Source: Actinomycetes bacterium | GTDB taxonomy: Bacteria > Actinomycetota > Coriobacteriia > Coriobacteriales > Eggerthellaceae | DNA length: 10,830 bases | NCBI GenBank assembly: GCA_023429565.1 | Contig: JAEZDJ010000048.1 | Location: 1-10,830, forward strand | Direction of reading: 5' to 3' | Part shown: in pieces, positions 1 to 5,863 of the stretch | How positions within the stretch are numbered: the stretch's first letter is position 1 | How the letters are laid out: each line of letters opens with the position of its first letter | Translations under genes and position numbers: made by a program | Notes under the pieces: model-generated | The model's database searches: none | What the model was told of the DNA's origin: nothing | What the model saw: the letters and a program-made list of their open reading frames with translations, nothing else

Positions 1-1333
1 GTGGACTGAGACCGCCCAATGATACCTTGATCCGCTCCTCATTGTACCAGTGAAGATAGGCGTCCACCGCTTCGCGCAGCTCTGCGAGCGTTCTCTTCTC
101 CCAGCCCTCTCCGAAGTACATCTCCACCTTCAGCCTGCCGAACAGCCCCTCGCAGGCGCTGTTGTCCGGCGAGCATCCTTTGCGGGACATTGAACGCGTT
201 AGTCCGTGCCTGCGCATGAGGTCGATCCATCCGTCCCAGCGGTAATGCACGCCGCGATCCGAGTGAACCAGGGGCTTCGCTGTGCAGGAAAGCTTCTCGA
301 TAGCCTGCTCGAGCATGGAGTTCGCCAATGCGGCGTCGGGATGCTCGGAGATCTCCCAGGCGACCACCATCCCGTCGAAGCAGTCTATGATCGGCGAGAG
401 ATAGAGCTTGCCATCCGAAGCCTTCATCTCCGTGATGTCGGTGAGCCATTTCTCGTTGGGCGCTCCAGCGGAGAAATCACGGTTGATGAGATTGGGCGGG
501 GCGTCTGTTATCTCGCCTCGATAGGAGTTGTAGCGATAGCGCTTGCGCACACACTTGGCAACCAGCCCTTCTTGTGCCATGAGGCGCCTGACGACCTTCT
601 CCGAGACGATGATGCCGTGCACGTTGCGCAAGACCAGCCAGATCCGGCGATAACCGTATCTGCCCTCGTTGAGCTCGTATATCTCGACGATGAGCCTTGC
701 CAGGCCGGCATGCCTGTCGGGCCTGGCAAGACGTGCCTTGGCATGGTAGTAGGTGCTGCGCTTCAGACCGAGCCTTTCCAGCAGGGCCGACAATCCGAAG
801 CGCTTCCTCAGGCTGTCAGCCATCAGAGTCTTTTCGATGCTGCTGAGATCTGCCGTGCTTGCGCACGGGTCGACTTTTAAAACGTCCAACATCTCCTTCA
901 TGACGGCGTTTTCCAGCTCGAGTTCCTCGCACCTTTTCTTCAGTTCGTCAATGTCATCGGGAATGCTCGGGACATCTGGCTGCGGCTGAGACGCCGATGT
1001 GCGTTTGGGGATCAGGCCCATGTCGCCCTCCTGTTCGAATCTCGTCGCCCACTGCTGCACGGAGACCTTGTTCTTCACGCCCAGTCTTTGGGCGATGTCT
1101 TTGAGAGCAAGTCCCTCTTCCAGCCTGAGCCTCACGGCCTCACGCCTCAGCGAGACCGGATAGAAGCCGTGGCGGAAGTTGCCATCGCCGTAGCGTTCGT
1201 CCTTTCGAAGCCAGCTTTCCAGGCATTGCCTTGTAGGATAGCCCAGCTTGTCGACGACCTCCTGGCTCGTCATCTCAGTGTCGAAGTACAGGTCTATCGC
1301 TGCCTTCTTCTCATCGCCCGTATAGTGTCGCAT
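1..1333 (-). CDS. IS3-family transposase, single-frame OrfAB, C-terminus off window
   Basis: This DDE recombinase cuts and joins the ends of its own IS3-family element. The visible 444 residues read in one frame. There are two helix-turn-helix regions (about 1-45 and 60-100), a leucine-rich coiled coil (about 128-153, ELKKRCEELELENAVMKEML) and a retroviral-integrase-like catalytic core. The likely catalytic residues are D299 (WLTDITEMK), D359 (HSDRG) and E395 (ACEGLFGRLK), with 35 residues between the last two, the D(35)E spacing of the family. The ATG at 1333 is preceded by a strong AAGGAGG site six bases away. The second copy shows that the last residues should be LQYRRQLGLAA and a stop, giving 455 aa. 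Most IS3 members need a -1 frameshift to fuse OrfA to OrfB; here they are already fused. No internal stop is seen, so it looks functional. Confidence 0.92.
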   Translation of the reverse strand, partial: MRHYTGDEKKAAIDLYFDTEMTSQEVVDKLGYPTRQCLESWLRKDERYGDGNFRHGFYPVSLRREAVRLRLEEGLALKDIAQRLGVKNKVSVQQWATRFEQEGDMGLIPKRTSASQPQPDVPSIPDDIDELKKRCEELELENAVMKEMLDVLKVDPCASTADLSSIEKTLMADSLRKRFGLSALLERLGLKRSTYYHAKARLARPDRHAGLARLIVEIYELNEGRYGYRRIWLVLRNVHGIIVSEKVVRRLMAQEGLVAKCVRKRYRYNSYRGEITDAPPNLINRDFSAGAPNEKWLTDITEMKASDGKLYLSPIIDCFDGMVVAWEISEHPDAALANSMLEQAIEKLSCTAKPLVHSDRGVHYRWDGWIDLMRRHGLTRSMSRKGCSPDNSACEGLFGRLKVEMYFGEGWEKRTLAELREAVDAYLHWYNEERIKVSLGGLSP

Positions 1334-1354
1334 CGATGTCCTCCTTGGTCAAAA

Positions 1355-1375
1355 GTGTTCCAAGGATCGTCCGCA
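1355..1375 (-). repeat. Terminal inverted repeat of IS3 copy 1 (transposase 5' side)
   Basis: On the minus strand this reads TGCGGAC, seven variable bases, then GGAACAC. The other tip of the element, seen at 10709-10729, has the same outer and inner 7-base blocks; 16 of 21 positions agree by eye. The outer TG fits the IS3 rule. Confidence 0.75.
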
Positions 1376-1632
1376 CCCCCTCACCGTTGGAGGCAGTTAA
1401 GCCCAAAGAAGCGCGAGAAATCCTGGAGATAGTCGAAGCACGCAACGGCGTTGGCTCGCTCCTTCTCTGCTCGCAGTTCGCTGCAGCTGGCTGGCATGCG
1501 AAGCTAGGCGAAGGCGCCATCGCAGATGCGGTCATTGACCGCATCGTCTACAACTCTTACGTGATTGAAGTGAAGGGCGAGGAGTCGATGCGGAAACGCA
1601 CTGGCGATATGCATGAAACGAAAGAAGAATAA
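1376..1632 (+). pseudogene. istB: istB 3' fragment (IS21-A helper ATPase), truncated
   Basis: This is the last ~85 residues of an IstB ATPase, the AAA+ helper that directs IS21 transposition. The segment from PLEAVKPKEAREILEIVEAR through GAIADAVIDRIVYNSYVIEV to KGEESMRKR matches the usual IstB ending (ADAILDRL...ELKGESMRK). Walker A and B, which lie further upstream in IstB, are missing because IS3 copy 1 abuts here. The open frame continues leftward into IS3 sequence (ATG at 1336), but those codons are unrelated, so that start is accidental. The protein is quite different from both other IstB proteins in the window, so it belonged to a third IS21 lineage. It should be inactive. Confidence 0.85.
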
Positions 1633-1655
1633 CGTGATGAAAGCACTTCCATAGC

Positions 1656-1732
1656 TGGACTGATTTACTGTGGAGCGTTGGACCGGTCGAAAGCATCAAG
1701 GTGGACCGACGCTCCACGGAACGCTGGACCGA
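1656..1732 (+). repeat. Four-unit TGGAC(C/T)G array, exact 23-bp period (IS21-A end)
   Basis: The motif TGGAC(C/T)G(A/G) starts at 1656, 1679, 1702 and 1725, exactly 23 bases apart each time. Multiple terminal repeats of this type are known in IS21-family ends and are thought to bind the IstA transposase. The bases between motifs are not conserved, which suggests phased protein-binding sites and not a simple tandem duplication. Confidence 0.78.
1670..1717. repeat. Inverted repeat GTGGAGCGT / ACGCTCCAC at the IS21-A end
   Basis: A perfect 9-bp inverted repeat (1670-1678 and 1709-1717) separated by 30 bases, overlapping the phased array. In RNA it could form a GC-rich stem downstream of istB. 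No U-tract follows, so it is not a standard intrinsic terminator. Confidence 0.55.
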
Positions 1733-1749
1733 TACGCGCGTTATACGCA

Positions 1750-2146
1750 TTCGACGAACTCTTGGGTCTGTAGATCGGACACCTCCTCGTCAGGCACCAC
1801 GCAGATACGGCTTACTTGGCTAGCACTCATGCGCCTCACACCCAGCTTGGTGGCCACTTTCTCGATCTTTCGCGTGGAGACGCCGGTTGCATACATCTCG
1901 GCTACGGCTGCAACCACGGCTCGATCGGTGCGCGAGTAGCGGTTAATCATGTCGTCTGGGAAGTAACTGCCCATGCGCAGCTTGGGTACTTTCATGGTGA
2001 TCTCTCCCACACTCGTGGATAGCTTGCGTTCGCGGTAGCCGTTGCGGGAGTTGCCATCCTCGCAGAGCATGTCGGCCTGTGCGGCCATGATCTCGTTGAC
2101 GAGCGTCTCGACAAGAGTTCTTCCAAGTTCACGCAGATCAAGCATT
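1750..2146 (-). pseudogene. IS256-1 transposase, N-terminal half after the IS256-2 insertion
   Basis: This fragment continues the frame that starts at 3748. Its residues (LDLRELGRTLVETLVNEIM..., SRNGYRERKLSTSVGEI, GSYFPDDMINRYSRTDRAV, YATGVSTRKIEKV, ASQVSRIC) align throughout with residues ~18-145 of the intact IS256-2 transposase and are clearly related but not identical. The match stops at EFVE, just before the first catalytic aspartate. The last three codons and the stop before 1750 come from the IS21-A end. The region holds the DNA-binding part of an IS256 transposase but no DDE core. Any protein made from the internal ATG at 2145 would be a truncated DNA-binding fragment, with no sign that it is used. 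Confidence 0.9.
2139..2146. repeat. Target-site duplication of IS256-2, left copy (CAAGCATT)
   Basis: CAAGCATT immediately precedes the left tip of IS256-2 and recurs immediately after its right tip at 3682-3689. IS256-family elements usually make 8-9 bp duplications, so an exact 8-bp pair is strong proof of transposition here. Confidence 0.92.
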
Positions 2147-2173
2147 GGTAGTGCCGCAAATGTTGGTGTAAGG
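2147..2173 (+). repeat. IS256-2 left terminal inverted repeat
   Basis: This matches the reverse complement of 3655-3681, with identity across the core GCCGCAAATGTTGGTGTAA (2153-2171) and four mismatches in the outer six bases. Confidence 0.9.
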
Positions 2174-2180
2174 GAATTTT

Positions 2181-2251
2181 GAATTCTTATCAGAGTCTTG
2201 GAAAAGGGAAACGGCCGTCCCCTAGAATCTTAACGACCAAGATAAGAATTC
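2181..2251. repeat. Inverted repeat GAATTCTTATC / GATAAGAATTC flanking the IS256-2 promoter
   Basis: Perfect 11-bp arms at 2181-2191 and 2241-2251 enclose the candidate transposase promoter. The left arm lies upstream of the -35, so transcripts starting at the native promoter lack it; only read-through transcripts carry both arms. The right arm ends 19 bases before the ATG, so a folded read-through RNA could hide the start region. A similar arrangement occurs in IS256-1 (3757-3838). Confidence 0.7.
2198..2228 (+). promoter_or_regulatory. Candidate promoter of the IS256-2 transposase
   Basis: TTGGAA (2198-2203) and TAGAAT (2223-2228) are separated by 19 bp. The -10 has one mismatch to consensus and the -35 has two. 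The same -10 with a 19-bp spacer occurs in the IS256-1 leader (3787-3817), inside a conserved CTAGAATCT stretch, which supports it. Confidence 0.5.
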
Positions 2252-2270
2252 GAATAGAAAGAACGACCGC

Positions 2271-3548
2271 ATGGACACTATATCCTACGAAGCCCCCCGC
2301 ACCATCGACGGAGCCATCGATATCCTCGGATTAACACGACAGCTCGTCGAAGCTGCCCTCAATGAGATCATGGATGTGCAGGCCGATGAGGCATGCACAT
2401 CCGGCGACAACAGCCGCAACGGTTACCGCGAACGCAAGCTGACCACCACCGTCGGAACCCTCAATCTGAGAATCCCCAAACTTCGCCTCGGCAGCTACTT
2501 CCCCGAGGATATCCTCGAGCGCTACAGCCGTACCGACAAGGCCATCATCGCTGCGGTTGCCGAGATGTATGCCAACGGGGTGTCGACTAGGAAGGTCGAG
2601 AAGGTTGCGCATGCCCTCGGCATCGATAAGATGTCCTCCCAACAGGTCAGCCGCATCTGCTCGGTGCTGGATGATGAAGTTGCCGAACTCAGGCATCGCG
2701 AGTTCACCGATATGCGCTTCCCATACCTTTGGATAGATGCAACATACTTGAAGTGCCGGAGGGAAGGCCACGTGGCCTCGACGGCCGTCGTCACCGCGAT
2801 CGCCGTCGGGGAAGACGGCATCCGCCGCTTCGTCGGGATGGATGTCGTCGATACCGAATCCTACGATTCTTGGTCGAAGTTCCTGGTTGAACTGCGACAG
2901 CGTGGGGTCGATGGCGTCGCCTGCGTGGTGTCCGATGCGCACGACGGACTGAAGAGGGCCATCGCGGAGACCTTCCTCGGAGCGGCGTGGCAGCGCTGCA
3001 TCGTGCATCTGGAGCGCAACGTGGCGAAACTTATGACGGACAGGAGGCGCAAAGCGATGGCCTTGAAGATCCTGAAATCCGTGTTCCGAGAAGAGGACCC
3101 GACCTTCGTACGCGCTGCCTATCACGCCGCGATCGATGCCATCGAGAAACTGAACCCCAAGGCCGCCGAACTCCTCGAAGAGGCGGAGTGCGACGCTCTG
3201 GCGTACCTTGATTTTCCGGTCGAGCACCACCGAAGACTCCGCACCAACAACGTTCAGGAACGAGCCAACCGAGAGATCAAACGTCGCGGCCGCGTGGTTC
3301 AGGTATTTCCTTCCCCGGCCTCCCTGCTGCGCCTCGCCGGCGCCGTCTGCGCCGAAATGGACGAGGACTGGTCGGTCAGGAGATATATGGCCGGAGACCC
3401 GATCCATTCCTTCTACGAGGAAGCGGAAATCATCAAGCGCGCCGCTCAGGCCGCAGCGGCATCGGCGGCGATCACTGAGGAGGTCAGACAACAGGCCTGC
3501 AAACTAATAGAGCTAGCCATGGAAACGGCATGCCGGAAGGCTGCCTAA
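2271..3548 (+). CDS. IS256-family transposase (Mutator-like DDE), intact
   Basis: This 425-aa transposase carries out transposition of IS256-2. The N-terminal ~145 residues are the DNA-binding region (NGYRERKL, GSYFPEDILERYSRTDKAI, GVSTRKVEKV). The core shows the expected catalytic residues: D156 (LWIDATYLKCR), D222 (VVSDAHDGLK) and E330 (RTNNVQERANREIKRRGR). The gaps of 66 and 108 residues fit the IS256 DDE layout. C/HxxH-type residues (RCIVHLERN) lie between the second D and the E, as usual for the family. The length is close to the ~390-430 aa norm, and no frameshift or stop is seen. The Shine-Dalgarno region is weak (GAAAGAA about 10 bases upstream), which fits low transposase expression. 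Confidence 0.96.
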   Translation: MDTISYEAPRTIDGAIDILGLTRQLVEAALNEIMDVQADEACTSGDNSRNGYRERKLTTTVGTLNLRIPKLRLGSYFPEDILERYSRTDKAIIAAVAEMYANGVSTRKVEKVAHALGIDKMSSQQVSRICSVLDDEVAELRHREFTDMRFPYLWIDATYLKCRREGHVASTAVVTAIAVGEDGIRRFVGMDVVDTESYDSWSKFLVELRQRGVDGVACVVSDAHDGLKRAIAETFLGAAWQRCIVHLERNVAKLMTDRRRKAMALKILKSVFREEDPTFVRAAYHAAIDAIEKLNPKAAELLEEAECDALAYLDFPVEHHRRLRTNNVQERANREIKRRGRVVQVFPSPASLLRLAGAVCAEMDEDWSVRRYMAGDPIHSFYEEAEIIKRAAQAAAASAAITEEVRQQACKLIELAMETACRKAA

Positions 3549-3654
3549 GATGCTAAGATAGCGCCAGTCGCTTGAGTTCCAGGCCGACGGATTCCCTGCT
3601 TGAGAACTCTGACAGCGTCAATTCGGACAGGCTGAACCTGCCGCCGGAAAGACG

Positions 3655-3681
3655 CTTTACACCAACATTTGCGGCGTGATC
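3655..3681 (-). repeat. IS256-2 right terminal inverted repeat
   Basis: The reverse complement reads GATCACGCCGCAAATGTTGG and on through TGTAA, pairing with 2147-2173. It is followed directly by the target duplication CAAGCATT. Confidence 0.9.
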
Positions 3682-3689
3682 CAAGCATT
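3682..3689. repeat. Target-site duplication of IS256-2, right copy (CAAGCATT)
   Basis: Identical to 2139-2146. Removing IS256-2 with one copy of this sequence rejoins the IS256-1 transposase in frame (...DDGMLDLREL...). Confidence 0.92.
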
Positions 3690-3748
3690 CCATCGTCAAA
3701 CCGTGGCATATCTGCCATCGTTTCGGGTAAAGTGTCCATTGCGGTCAT
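3682..3748 (-). pseudogene. IS256-1 transposase, first codons before the IS256-2 insertion
   Basis: The minus strand from ATG 3748 reads MTAMDTLPETMADMPRFDDG, then ML and the IS256-2 junction. It parallels the IS256-2 start (MDTISYEAPRTIDGAIDIL), and the MDT at 3739 may be the true start. A GAAAGG ribosome-binding site lies a few bases upstream of ATG 3748. Past the duplication the open frame runs into IS256-2 sequence and is meaningless. Together with 1750-2146 this is one broken gene. Confidence 0.88.
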
Positions 3749-3756
3749 CGCCTTTC

Positions 3757-3838
3757 ATTCGAATCCGTTTTCGTGGTAGTTAACAGATTCTAGACGATGA
3801 CCGTATCTTCATGTTCAGGCTGGTTCAGCCTTCGAATC
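3757..3838 (-). promoter_or_regulatory. IS256-1 leader: promoter inside inverted repeats
   Basis: On the minus strand a TAGAAT -10 (3787-3792) follows a TGAACA -35-like box (3812-3817) at a 19-bp spacing. Arms containing TTCGAA (3757-3764 and 3831-3838, 7 bp complementary) flank this promoter. A small hairpin (AGGCTG-GTT-CAGCCT, 3817-3831) lies beside the -35. The layout parallels the IS256-2 leader although the arm sequences differ, so the shape and not the sequence is kept. The gene it served is broken. Confidence 0.45.
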
Positions 3839-3846
3839 AAGTCTCT

Positions 3847-3873
3847 CCTTACACCAACATTCGGCACGCGATC
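3847..3873 (-). repeat. IS256-1 terminal inverted repeat (transposase 5' side)
   Basis: The minus strand reads GATCGCGTGCCG then AATGTTGGTGTAAGGAG, aligning with the IS256-2 ends with one base missing. It marks where IS256-1 meets the polysaccharide cluster. The partner repeat is not in the window. Confidence 0.78.
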
Positions 3874-3999
3874 TACTTAATGTCGCCGCTTGAACTAAAA
3901 TTGGTACAACTACTTGCTGCACACGAAAGAGGCTGCTTCGTAAACGGGCGTTGTAAGGACGATGCTTCGGTTAGATAATGCATGGTGGGGCATACCTCA

Positions 4000-5106
4000 T
4001 CATCGTCCCTCATGCACCTTTCTTTTTTTGAAATAGTTTGACATAGCGAATATGGTGTTAGATATCCCGATGTTTTTCAAGCTGTAGAGACCTTCTTTGA
4101 GAAGACTTCTTATATAGGGAAGCTTGGGAATAGATTGTTTGGGCAAACTGCGCAATTCTATAAACATTCGCTTGCATCCGGGAGACAGCTCTGCATCAGA
4201 GAGAACCAGCTTAGGGTCCATTCTCTCAAACATGCTAACGGCTGCCTTGCGGACATCCTCATGGGACAGATCGACTTCTTCAATTATTCCGCTGAGGTAG
4301 GTGAAACCTCGGCTATTATGAGCTCTTTGGATACCCTCATCACGCACATCGAGGCGATCAAGGATATCCTTCATGTCATTCCACCGTTCCAGTGGTAAGA
4401 GTGTGCTTTGCTGGGCGAAGGCTTTGCTCTTTTCCGGTGTCTCTTCACGATAGCAGTAGTATGCGTTTTCGAGATATGCGATGCGTTGTGCCACGCATAG
4501 GCTTTCTATGAGAAAGGGGTTGTCTGCCCATCCGGCGCCGGGAATTTCCTTGAAGCGAAGGCGATGCGCAGACAGAAAATCCTTGCGGTACAAAGCGCTC
4601 CAAATACTGGGATGATGAGACAGTAAATGCGATGCGCCTTCATCATTGATGGTGAAAGGCTGTCTTGTGGGCTTGATTCGTCCGTAATAGCTGCAGTTAA
4701 TTTTTTTTTGCTGAGGGGTGTCGGGCATCCAGATTCGCCAATAGGGAGTTTTGATAATGTCGACTGGCTGATCGAATGTATTGGCAAATTCGATCATGTC
4801 TTGATACATGCTCGGTTCAATCCAGTCGTCTGGCTCGACGATTGCAAGGTAGTCTCCCGTTGATTCATCTATGCCTCGATTGCATGTTGCCCCATAGCCT
4901 TGGTTGGGCTTGTCGATGAGTGTGATTCGGCAATCGTCGTTTGCGTGACGTTGCATAATCTTAAGAGAGTCATCGGTGCTGCCGTCATTCAGCAGAATGA
5001 TTTCCAGAGCATTGTGCGTTTGACTGCGAATGCTATTCAAAGCTTGATCAAGATAGGGTGCTGCATTGTACACTGGAACAATGACAGATACGGTCGTTCT
5101 ACGCAT
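4000..5106 (-). CDS. Family 2 (GT-A fold) glycosyltransferase, polysaccharide cluster
   Basis: This cytoplasmic enzyme transfers a sugar from a nucleotide donor to a growing glycan; donor and acceptor cannot be told from sequence. The GT2 signature is complete: SVIVPVYN (7-14), LLNDGSTDDS (38-47), KPNQGYGATCNRGI (66-79) and the metal-binding region EPDDW (91-95). The C-terminal half (WRIW, WADNPFLIESL, YCYREE) resembles capsule and teichoic-acid glycosyltransferases. It ends in a basic tail (KKRKVHEGR) and has no membrane segment. I chose ATG 5106 (MRRTTVSVIVPVYN) over ATG 5151 because the fold starts right at SVIV and the ATG overlaps the ATPase stop by 8 bp, a coupling arrangement. The product is 368 aa. 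It is last in the operon, 127 bp from an IS256 end, so genes downstream may have been lost. Confidence 0.93.
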   Translation of the reverse strand: MRRTTVSVIVPVYNAAPYLDQALNSIRSQTHNALEIILLNDGSTDDSLKIMQRHANDDCRITLIDKPNQGYGATCNRGIDESTGDYLAIVEPDDWIEPSMYQDMIEFANTFDQPVDIIKTPYWRIWMPDTPQQKKINCSYYGRIKPTRQPFTINDEGASHLLSHHPSIWSALYRKDFLSAHRLRFKEIPGAGWADNPFLIESLCVAQRIAYLENAYYCYREETPEKSKAFAQQSTLLPLERWNDMKDILDRLDVRDEGIQRAHNSRGFTYLSGIIEEVDLSHEDVRKAAVSMFERMDPKLVLSDAELSPGCKRMFIELRSLPKQSIPKLPYIRSLLKEGLYSLKNIGISNTIFAMSNYFKKRKVHEGR

Positions 5107-5851
5107 TTGTCTCGTTCTCCAATCCTCGATAAGCCTTGCATACATCCTCAACGCTTCCCTTCATGCGCATGTGCCCCTTTTCGATCCAGACAGCCTGTTT
5201 GCAAACACGCTCGACCTGATCGATGCTGTGAGACACGAACAGCAACGTAGTACCGTGGTTGTCCACTAAATCCGCAATCCTTTTTTCGCATTTTTCCTGA
5301 AAGAGAAAATCGCCGACAGAAAGGGCTTCGTCGACGACGAGAATGTCAGGAGTAGTTGCGGTTGCGATGGCGAAAGCTATGCGCGCCACCATGCCTGATG
5401 AGTAGTTTTTCAGCGGCATGTCGATGAACTCTCGGACTTCAGCGAAATCAACAATGGAATCAAAGTGCGAGTCAATAAACTTTTTACTATATCCGAGCAG
5501 GGCCCCGTTAAGGTAGGTGTTTTCGCGAGCGGTCAACTCCATGTCAAAGCCAGCTCCAAGCTCGATGAGGGGAGCTATCGAGCCGTGAACGAGACACTCG
5601 CCTTTGGTTGGCTCGAGCACGCCAGCAATTATTTTTAGAAGGGTTGATTTGCCGCTGCCATTAGTTCCGACGATGCCATATACATCGCCACTGTTGATTG
5701 TGAAGTCGATATCGCCCAATGCGACAAATTCTTTAAAGAACAGTTCCTTTTTTATTATCTTTATAAAATATTCTTTCAAGCTGTTCAGCTGTTCGTTGGC
5801 GATGTTAAAAGACATGCCGACGTGTTTAAGTTCAATCATGGGTTTTGACAT
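5099..5851 (-). CDS. ABC transporter ATP-binding protein for polysaccharide / teichoic acid export (Wzt/TagH type)
   Basis: This 250-aa ATPase powers export of a lipid-linked glycan through the permease encoded just before it. Walker A is GTNGSGKST (62-70), the signature is YSSGM (150-154), Walker B is DILVVDE with E175 as catalytic base, the D-loop follows (SVGD), and the switch histidine is H208 (FVSHS). The segment IELGAGFDMELTARENTYLNG is typical of the polysaccharide/teichoic acid exporters. The protein stops after the nucleotide-binding domain: there is no C-terminal carbohydrate-binding domain as in the long Wzt proteins. ATG 5851 sits 12 bp after the permease stop with an AAAGGA site overlapping that stop. 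The substrate could be O-antigen-like glycan, rhamnan or wall teichoic acid; sequence alone does not decide. Confidence 0.95.
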   Translation of the reverse strand: MSKPMIELKHVGMSFNIANEQLNSLKEYFIKIIKKELFFKEFVALGDIDFTINSGDVYGIVGTNGSGKSTLLKIIAGVLEPTKGECLVHGSIAPLIELGAGFDMELTARENTYLNGALLGYSKKFIDSHFDSIVDFAEVREFIDMPLKNYSSGMVARIAFAIATATTPDILVVDEALSVGDFLFQEKCEKRIADLVDNHGTTLLFVSHSIDQVERVCKQAVWIEKGHMRMKGSVEDVCKAYRGLENETNA

Positions 5852-5863
5852 ACGGGTTTTCCT

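Larger units (their letters stand above)
1..1380 (-). mobile_element. IS3-family element, copy 1 (3' end outside window)
   Basis: One transposase gene fills this element. Its 5' tip is at about 1375, where the minus strand reads TGCGGAC...GGAACAC. The same two 7-base blocks recur as the opposite tip in the second copy at 10709-10729. IS3-family elements usually end in TG...CA, which fits 1375. A run of five C's (1376-1380) follows, and a matching G-run precedes the tip of the second copy, so the true end could lie up to five bases further out. Placing copy 1 on copy 2 (base 1 equals base 10771) gives a full element of about 1.44 kb, normal for the family. It abuts the interior of an istB gene, so it entered or recombined into IS21-A. 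Confidence 0.85.
1376..1749 (+). mobile_element. IS21-A remnant (3' end of an IS21-family element)
   Basis: Only the tail of istB and the right terminal region remain; the left part is cut off by IS3 copy 1. The right tip is placed at 1749 by analogy. Reading inward on the minus strand it begins TGCGTATAACG, and the first array motif starts about 18 bases in, the same distance as at the ends of IS21-B and IS21-C. Immediately right of the tip the IS256-1 transposase resumes in the middle of its reading frame, so this element inserted into IS256-1. The exact tip is an inference. Confidence 0.72.
2147..3681 (+). mobile_element. IS256-2, complete IS256-family insertion sequence (1,535 bp)
   Basis: The boundaries are fixed by the 8-bp target duplication and by inverted repeats of about 27 bp whose 19-base core (GCCGCAAATGTTGGTGTAA) is identical at both ends. 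The mismatches lie near the outer tips. One intact transposase fills the interior. The element interrupts IS256-1, a relative, in the opposite orientation. With both ends and an intact gene it is probably still mobile. Confidence 0.93.
1750..3873 (-). mobile_element. IS256-1, old IS256-family element interrupted by IS256-2 and IS21-A
   Basis: The right tip is at about 3873; the minus strand there reads inward through AATGTTGGTGTAAGG, shared with the IS256-2 ends. The transposase 5' part follows, is interrupted by IS256-2 (2147-3681), resumes at 2146, and is lost where IS21-A begins at 1749. The catalytic half and the left tip are not in the window, so the element is dead. Confidence 0.85.

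Noticed and set aside
206..880. A 224-codon plus-strand open frame within IS3 copy 1
   Set aside because: It is antisense to the clear IS3 transposase and has no protein-family features.
2331..3491. A 386-codon open frame on the minus strand opposite the IS256-2 transposase
   Set aside because: It mirrors the transposase codon pattern in GC-rich DNA, has no recognisable domain, and lies wholly antisense to a gene with all catalytic residues.
3880..3978. A 32-aa open frame (MSPLELKLVQLLAAHERGCF...) between IS256-1 and the glycosyltransferase
   Set aside because: There is no ribosome-binding site, it begins a few bases outside an IS tip, and nothing is recognisable. The whole 126-bp gap 3874-3999 shows no convincing gene or terminator.
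5107..5151. Earlier start for the glycosyltransferase at 5151
   Set aside because: It would add 15 residues inside the ATPase gene; the GT2 fold begins right after ATG 5106, which overlaps the ATPase stop in a typical coupling arrangement.
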